Part shown: positions 59,622 to 64,000 of the stretch, piece by piece
Layout of the letters: every line of letters starts with the position of its first letter
How positions within the stretch are numbered: position 1 is the stretch's first letter
Source: Streptomyces actuosus
Lineage (GTDB): Bacteria; Actinomycetota; Actinomycetes; Streptomycetales; Streptomycetaceae
Direction: 5' to 3'
NCBI RefSeq assembly: GCF_016921115.1
Contig: NZ_JAFFZS010000014.1
Location: 124,001 to 188,000 of the forward strand
DNA: 64,000 bases
The notes under the pieces: model-generated
Database searches by the model: none
The model's input: the letters and a program-made list of their open reading frames with translations, nothing else
Told to the model about the DNA's origin: nothing
Made by a program: the position numbers and the translations under genes

Positions 59622-60221
59622 CTACCCCGGCAACGGCACCCCGAGCACCGGGAGCAGTCTCGGCGGGGTCCTCCGCAGGAGGCGCGGAGGCAGGAGGGAC
59701 AGCGGATCGAGGTAGGCGTCCCCCCGCCGCAGGCCCCAGTGGACGCAGGGTGCCGCGCAGTGGGAGCCCGTCGGCTCCACCGTGCCCACCGCCTGCCCCG
59801 GGTCCACGGCGTCGCCCTTCGCCACGGACGCCGTCACCGGCTCGTACGTCGTCCTCAGCGGTGGATCACTCGTGCCCGACAGCTCCACCGACACCACCCC
59901 CCTGCCCGCCACCCGCCCCGAGAACGACACCCGCCCCGCCGCCACCGCCCGCACCACCGCCCCGGCCGGAGCCGCCAGGTCCACGCCCCGGTGGCCGCGG
60001 CCGTACGGGGTAGCCGGCGGTTCCCAGCCGCGGACGACGGCGGGGCGTACCCCGACGGGCCAGACACGGGCCACGGCCGGTACGCCCTCCGCCGGTGCCG
60101 GTGCCGGTGCCGGTGCCGGTGCCGGTGCCGGTCCGTCCGCCCGTGCCGCCGCGGGCAGGGCAGTCAGCGCCAGGCCCAGCAGCACCGCCCGCATCACCCG
60201 TACGTATCGCTTCGCTCGCAT
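59622..60221 (-). CDS. secreted M23 (LytM-like) peptidase-domain protein
   Basis: This 199-residue protein has a Sec signal peptide (MRAKRYVRVMRAVLLGLALT, cleavage after ALPAAARA), a short (PA)n tract from a repeated GCCGGT hexamer, and an M23 domain with YGRGHRGVDLAAPAG supplying the zinc His and Asp and CVHWGLRRG as the HxH motif. In the last motif the first histidine is Cys, so catalysis is doubtful. It might act as an activator of amidases, as degenerate LytM proteins do. The ATG at 60221 was chosen for the signal peptide; GTG 60239 is an alternative. It is divergent from rpsB. Confidence 0.8.
   Translation of the reverse strand: MRAKRYVRVMRAVLLGLALTALPAAARADGPAPAPAPAPAPAPAEGVPAVARVWPVGVRPAVVRGWEPPATPYGRGHRGVDLAAPAGAVVRAVAAGRVSFSGRVAGRGVVSVELSGTSDPPLRTTYEPVTASVAKGDAVDPGQAVGTVEPTGSHCAAPCVHWGLRRGDAYLDPLSLLPPRLLRRTPPRLLPVLGVPLPG
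60092..60132. repeat. GCCGGT hexamer microsatellite coding for a (PA)n tract
   Basis: Near-perfect GCCGGT hexamers run head to tail within the M23-like gene and encode alternating Pro-Ala after the signal peptide. The phase-neutral 6-base unit suits length variation of a linker. Confidence 0.8.
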
Positions 60222-60317
60222 GCGGAAACCGTCCCGCACCCGGCCCGATCATGGCGCGATCTGTGGACCACTCGCAGGTTGGGGACAACGGCGTCACCCG
60301 GTGCTTCGCCGGTCCCG

Positions 60318-60323
60318 TACACT
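60318..60323 (+). promoter_or_regulatory. possible rpsB -10 element
   Basis: TACACT fits TANNNT and lies 170 bases before rpsB, leaving a long leader. In many bacteria the rpsB leader carries an S2 autoregulatory structure, but I cannot see a clear one here. Confidence 0.4.
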
Positions 60324-60492
60324 TCTTCTGGCGATCCGGGTCACCGGGTCGACTTCGCACGCCCCGGTACGGCATCCGGAAACGGTCCGTATCAGCGCCT
60401 CTCGGTCCTTCGCGGCTCGGCGCACCGTGGGCGTCAGGCGCGGGAGCCGTCCGGCTGCCGCGGCACAACCGAGAAACTCAAGGAGAACGGCC

Positions 60493-61422
60493 ATGGCCGT
60501 CGTCACGATGCGGGAGCTGCTGGAGAGCGGCGTCCACTTCGGTCACCAGACCCGTCGCTGGAACCCGAAGATGAAGCGCTTCATCTTCACCGAGCGCAAC
60601 GGCATCTACATCATCGACCTGCTCCAGTCGCTGTCGTACATCGACCGCGCCTACGAGTTCGTCAAGGAGACCGTCGCCCACGGCGGCACGGTCATGTTCG
60701 TCGGCACCAAGAAGCAGGCGCAGGAGGCCATCGCCGAGCAGGCCACCCGCGTCGGCATGCCCTTCGTCAACCAGCGCTGGCTGGGCGGCATGCTCACCAA
60801 CTTCTCGACCGTCTACAAGCGTCTGCAGCGCCTCAAGGAGCTGGAGCAGATCGACTTCGAGGACGTCGCGGCCTCCGGTCTGACCAAGAAGGAGCTCCTG
60901 GTCCTCTCCCGCGAGAAGGCCAAGCTGGAGAAGACCCTCGGCGGTATCCGCGAGATGCAGAAGGTGCCCAGCGCCGTCTGGATCGTGGACACCAAGAAGG
61001 AGCACATCGCGGTCGGTGAGGCCCGGAAGCTCAACATCCCGGTCGTCGCCATCCTCGACACGAACTGCGACCCCGACGAGGTCGACTACAAGATCCCGGG
61101 CAACGACGACGCGATCCGCTCCGTCACCCTGCTCACCCGTGTGATCGCCGACGCCGTCGCCGAGGGCCTCATCGCCCGCTCCGGCGTCAACGCCGGTGAC
61201 AAGGGTGAGAAGGCCGCGGGCGAGCCGCTCGCCGAGTGGGAGCGCGACCTGCTCGAGGGCGAGAAGAAGGCCGAGACCCAGGAGGCCGCTCCGGCTGCCG
61301 AGGCGCCGGCTGCCGAGGCTCCGGCTGCCGAGGCGCCCGCTGCGGAGGCGCCCGCTGCGGAGGCTCCGGCCACCGAGGCTCCGGCCACCGAGGCTCCGGC
61401 CGCCGAGGGCGAGCAGGCCTGA
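60493..61422 (+). CDS. rpsB: 30S ribosomal protein S2
   Basis: This 309-residue small-subunit protein has core blocks GVHFGHQTRRWNPKMKRFI, FVNQRWLGGMLTN and PVVAILDTNCDPDEVDY. The C-terminal 55 residues are an AEAPA-type repeated acidic tail, common in Streptomyces. AAGGAGAA precedes the ATG. A strong hairpin after the stop separates it from tsf. Confidence 0.97.
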   Translation: MAVVTMRELLESGVHFGHQTRRWNPKMKRFIFTERNGIYIIDLLQSLSYIDRAYEFVKETVAHGGTVMFVGTKKQAQEAIAEQATRVGMPFVNQRWLGGMLTNFSTVYKRLQRLKELEQIDFEDVAASGLTKKELLVLSREKAKLEKTLGGIREMQKVPSAVWIVDTKKEHIAVGEARKLNIPVVAILDTNCDPDEVDYKIPGNDDAIRSVTLLTRVIADAVAEGLIARSGVNAGDKGEKAAGEPLAEWERDLLEGEKKAETQEAAPAAEAPAAEAPAAEAPAAEAPAAEAPATEAPATEAPAAEGEQA

Positions 61423-61435
61423 CCCGTCAGCGTTG

Positions 61436-61472
61436 ACGGCGGGAGCGGTGACATGAACTCCGCTCCCGCCGT
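61436..61472 (+). terminator. rpsB-tsf intergenic hairpin
   Basis: A perfect 13-bp stem (61436-61448 with 61460-61472, 11-base loop) starts 14 bases after the rpsB stop. A partial terminator here would let S2 be made in excess over Ts. Confidence 0.75.
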
Positions 61473-61572
61473 TCACCCGTAGGTCAGCGGCTGGACAGCG
61501 GCCTTTGCCCACATGGAGGCCGTACCCCGCAGATCTTCGATCTTCCAGACTTCGAGAAAGACTCACAGACTC

Positions 61573-62409
61573 ATGGCGAACTACACCGCCGCCGACGTCA
61601 AGAAGCTCCGCGAGCTCACCGGCGCCGGCATGATGGACTGCAAGAAGGCGCTGGACGAGGCCGAGGGCAACGTCGAGAAGGCCGTCGAGGCACTGCGCAT
61701 CAAGGGCCAGAAGGGCGTCGCCAAGCGTGAGGGCCGCTCCGCCGAGAACGGCGCCGTGGTCTCCATCATCGCCGACGACAACTCCTCCGGCGTCCTGGTC
61801 GAGCTGAAGTGCGAGACGGACTTCGTCGCCAAGGGCGAGAAGTTCCAGGCCGTCGCCGACACGATTGCCGAGCACGTCGCCAAGACCGCTCCGGCGGACA
61901 TCGAGGCCCTGCTCGCCTCCGAGATCGAGGCCGGCAAGACCGTCCAGGCGTTCGTGGACGAGGCCAACGCCAACCTCGGCGAGAAGATCGTCCTGGACCG
62001 CTTCGCGCAGTTCGCGGACGGCTTCGTGCTCGCGTACATGCACCGCACGATGCCCGACCTGCCCCCGCAGATCGGCGTCCTCGTCGAACTCGACAAGCCG
62101 AACGCCGAGGTTGCCAAGGGCATCGCCCAGCACATCGCCGCCTTCGCGCCGAAGTACCTCTCCAAGGACGAGGTCCCGGCCGACGTCGTCGAGGCCGAGC
62201 GCCGCATCGCCGAGGAGACCACCCGCGCCGAGGGCAAGCCCGAGGCCGCCCTGCCGAAGATCGTCGAGGGTCGCCTCAACGGCTTCTTCAAGGACGCCAC
62301 GCTGCTGGGCCAGCCGTACGCGCTCGACAACAAGAAGTCCGTCCAGAAGATCCTGGACGAGGCCGGTGTCACCCTGAAGCGCTTCACGCGCATCAAGGTC
62401 GGCATCTGA
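61573..62409 (+). CDS. tsf: translation elongation factor Ts
   Basis: This 278-residue factor exchanges GDP on EF-Tu. The N-terminal UBA-like block is AADVKKLRELTGAGMMDCKKAL, and the core has NGAVVSIIADDNSSGVLVELKCETDFVAK, here read as two parts. Length is typical for the genus. The ATG at 61573 starts the family N terminus. It is followed by a terminator. Confidence 0.97.
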   Translation: MANYTAADVKKLRELTGAGMMDCKKALDEAEGNVEKAVEALRIKGQKGVAKREGRSAENGAVVSIIADDNSSGVLVELKCETDFVAKGEKFQAVADTIAEHVAKTAPADIEALLASEIEAGKTVQAFVDEANANLGEKIVLDRFAQFADGFVLAYMHRTMPDLPPQIGVLVELDKPNAEVAKGIAQHIAAFAPKYLSKDEVPADVVEAERRIAEETTRAEGKPEAALPKIVEGRLNGFFKDATLLGQPYALDNKKSVQKILDEAGVTLKRFTRIKVGI

Positions 62410-62521
62410 GTCCGTACCGCGACCGACGCTCGACCCCGATAGGGTCGACAACAGTCGCCCCTGCCGTACGCGTACGGCGACGCCCAGGCGCGCGTCGCGG
62501 ACGGCAGCTGATCTGACGAGG

Positions 62522-62572
62522 AGGCCATTGCCGTATGGGATGCGAACCACACCCCACCGGCAATGGCCTTCT
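62522..62572 (+). terminator. terminator between tsf and pyrH
   Basis: AGGCCATTGCCG and CGGCAATGGCCT form a 12-bp perfect stem (62522-62533 with 62558-62569) followed by TCTTCG. It is likely to end the tsf transcript, with a pyrH promoter near or within it. Confidence 0.75.
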
Positions 62573-62599
62573 TCGTATGTGCACCACGAGGAGAACGCC

Positions 62600-63358
62600 A
62601 TGAGCACCAAGCCCGCGAAGAGCGACGACGGCAAAGTACGCGGCCGGTTTCTGCTGAAGCTGTCCGGAGAGGCCTTCTCCGGCGGCGGGGGCCTCGGTGT
62701 CGACCCCGACGTGGTGCACAAGATCGCCCGCGAGATCGCCGCCGTCGTGCGCGACGGTTCGCAGGTCGCGGTCGTCATCGGCGGTGGCAACTTCTTCCGT
62801 GGTGCCGAACTCCAGCAGCGCGGCATGGACCGCGCCCGTTCGGACTACATGGGCATGCTCGGCACCGTGATGAACTGCCTCGCCCTCCAGGACTTCCTGG
62901 AGAAGGAGGGCATCGACTCCCGCGTGCAGACCGCCATCACCATGGGGCAGGTCGCCGAGCCGTACATCCCGCTGCGGGCCGTGCGCCACCTGGAGAAGGG
63001 CCGCGTGGTCATCTTCGGCGCCGGGATGGGCATGCCGTACTTCTCCACCGACACCACCGCCGCCCAGCGCGCCCTGGAGATCGACGCCGAGGCGCTGCTC
63101 ATGGGCAAGAACGGCGTGGACGGGGTCTACGACTCCGACCCGAAGGCCAACCCGGACGCCGTCAAGTTCGACGCGCTCAGCTACGGCGAGGTCATCACCC
63201 GCGACCTGCGGGTCGCCGACGCCACGGCCATCACGCTGTGCCGGGACAACCAGCTCCCCATCCTCGTCTTCGAACTCCTGAAGGAGGGCAATATCGCCCG
63301 CGCCGTCAAGGGTGAGAAGATCGGCACCCTCGTGGGTGAGCAGCGCGACCGGGACTGA
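62600..63358 (+). CDS. pyrH: uridylate kinase PyrH
   Basis: This 252-residue UMP kinase of the amino acid kinase family makes UDP and forms a hexamer. Family blocks are FLLKLSGEAFSG, VVIGGGNFFRG, FFSTDTTAAQRALEI and GKNGVDGVYDSDP. GAGGAG precedes the ATG by 6 bases. It lies in the conserved rpsB-tsf-pyrH-frr group. Confidence 0.96.
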   Translation: MSTKPAKSDDGKVRGRFLLKLSGEAFSGGGGLGVDPDVVHKIAREIAAVVRDGSQVAVVIGGGNFFRGAELQQRGMDRARSDYMGMLGTVMNCLALQDFLEKEGIDSRVQTAITMGQVAEPYIPLRAVRHLEKGRVVIFGAGMGMPYFSTDTTAAQRALEIDAEALLMGKNGVDGVYDSDPKANPDAVKFDALSYGEVITRDLRVADATAITLCRDNQLPILVFELLKEGNIARAVKGEKIGTLVGEQRDRD

Positions 63359-63503
63359 CCGGAGATTCACCCGGACCCTGACCGGGGGATGGACAATGTC
63401 CTGCCGGTCGGGAACCGTGCAGGACAGAAGACGCGACGCAGCCGGCCGCCGCCCCCACAGAGGAACCGCAGCCGGGCCTACTCAAGACACGCAGGAGCAA
63501 GTG

Positions 63504-64000
63504 GTGATCGAAGAGACCCTCCTCGAGGCCGAGGAGAAGATGGAGAAGGCCGTCGTGGTCGCCAAGGAGGACTTCGCCGCGATCCGCACCGGCCGAGCGC
63601 ACCCGGCGATGTTCAACAAGATCGTCGCCGACTACTACGGCGCGCCGACGCCGATCAACCAGCTGGCTTCGTTCTCCGTGCCGGAGCCGCGCATGGCGGT
63701 CGTCACCCCGTTCGACAAGAGCGCGCTGCGCAACATCGAGCAGGCGATCCGCGACTCCGACCTCGGCGTCAACCCGAGCAACGACGGCAACATCATCCGT
63801 GTGGTGTTCCCCGAGCTCACCGAGGAGCGCCGCCGCGAGTACATCAAGGTCGCCAAGGGCAAGGGCGAGGACGCCAAGGTGTCCATCCGCTCCGTGCGCC
63901 GCAAGGCGAAGGACGCCATCGACAAGCTGATCAAGGACGGCGAGGTCGGCGAGGACGAGGGCCGCCGTGCGGAGAAGGAGCTCGACGACACCACCGCCAA
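63504..64000 (+). CDS. frr: ribosome recycling factor (3' end beyond the window)
   Basis: The first 165 residues of RRF are present. It splits the post-termination ribosome with EF-G. Family blocks are FAAIRTGRAHPAMFNKI, DKSALRNIEQAIRDSDLG and ELTEERRREYIKVAKGKGEDAK. The last residues, about 20 by family length, lie beyond the window. The GTG at 63504 follows AGGAG by 6 bases. Confidence 0.95.
   Translation, partial: MIEETLLEAEEKMEKAVVVAKEDFAAIRTGRAHPAMFNKIVADYYGAPTPINQLASFSVPEPRMAVVTPFDKSALRNIEQAIRDSDLGVNPSNDGNIIRVVFPELTEERRREYIKVAKGKGEDAKVSIRSVRRKAKDAIDKLIKDGEVGEDEGRRAEKELDDTTA

Overview
This window is a piece of the core chromosome of a Streptomyces species. The evidence is the very high GC content, frequent GTG starts, and marker genes found together in this genus: whiG, nsdA, four tandem signal peptidases, the AbsB-type rnc, glcP and the amtB-glnK-glnD operon. 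From memory, the backbone order matches the S. coelicolor region running roughly from gpsA to frr. I could not run an alignment, so the species is not named. I found no rRNA, tRNA, CRISPR array, insertion sequence or replication origin.

Layout. 0.2-6.3 kb: phospholipid precursor genes (plsC-like, gpsA), ddlA, a DUF3515 lipoprotein, a stand-alone Lrp/AsnC sensor domain, thiL and thiD. 6.5-8.6 kb: an accessory pair on the minus strand, a cytochrome P450 and an enoyl-CoA hydratase. 9.3-11.5 kb: rpmB and, divergent from it, a FakA-like DAK kinase. 11.6-16.5 kb: a two-gene minus-strand operon with an HSP90-family ATPase overlapping by 4 bp a 1020-residue TPR protein. 16.7-24.3 kb: recG, rsmD, coaD, a DivIVA-like coiled-coil protein, yceD, rpmF, rnc and mutM. 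24.2-26.9 kb: an accessory patch with an HxlR regulator and its palindrome, two remnants of immunity-type genes, and a CAP-domain membrane protein. 27.1-34.9 kb: acylphosphatase, a small coiled-coil protein, smc, glcP and ftsY. 35.2-38.0 kb: a 13-copy heptanucleotide repeat, a Prim-Pol-like protein and nsdA. 38.1-44.0 kb: a GlnR box, amtB-glnK-glnD and ffh. 44.0-46.9 kb: a decayed patch with ftsH-like and proS-like fragments, a methyltransferase and a SprT-like protein. 47.2-49.9 kb: rpsP, the KH protein, rimM, trmD and rplS. 49.9-57.6 kb: four signal peptidases, then NUDIX, DUF2469, yraN, the ComM-like ATPase and dprA. 57.9-64.0 kb: whiG, a TetR regulator, an M23-like protein, rpsB, tsf, pyrH and a truncated frr.

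How the genes work together. Most encode ribosome building and maturation (rpmB, rpmF, rpsP, rplS, rpsB, tsf, frr, rimM, trmD, rsmD, rnc), membrane targeting and protein export (ffh, ftsY, signal peptidases), chromosome maintenance (smc, recG, mutM, dprA), nitrogen sensing, glucose uptake and control of sporulation (whiG, nsdA). Many neighbours overlap by ATGA or GTGA, which points to translational coupling. Several genes (ddlA, the fourth signal peptidase, the TetR gene) have a -10 element so close to the start that they probably give leaderless mRNAs.

The most interesting unexplained locus is the HSP90-TPR operon, because TPR partners of HSP90 are known from eukaryotes and not from ordinary bacterial HtpG. 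The accessory DNA sits in discrete breakpoints between backbone genes (thiD/rpmB, DAK/recG, mutM/acyP, ffh/rpsP), and two of these also hold gene remnants.
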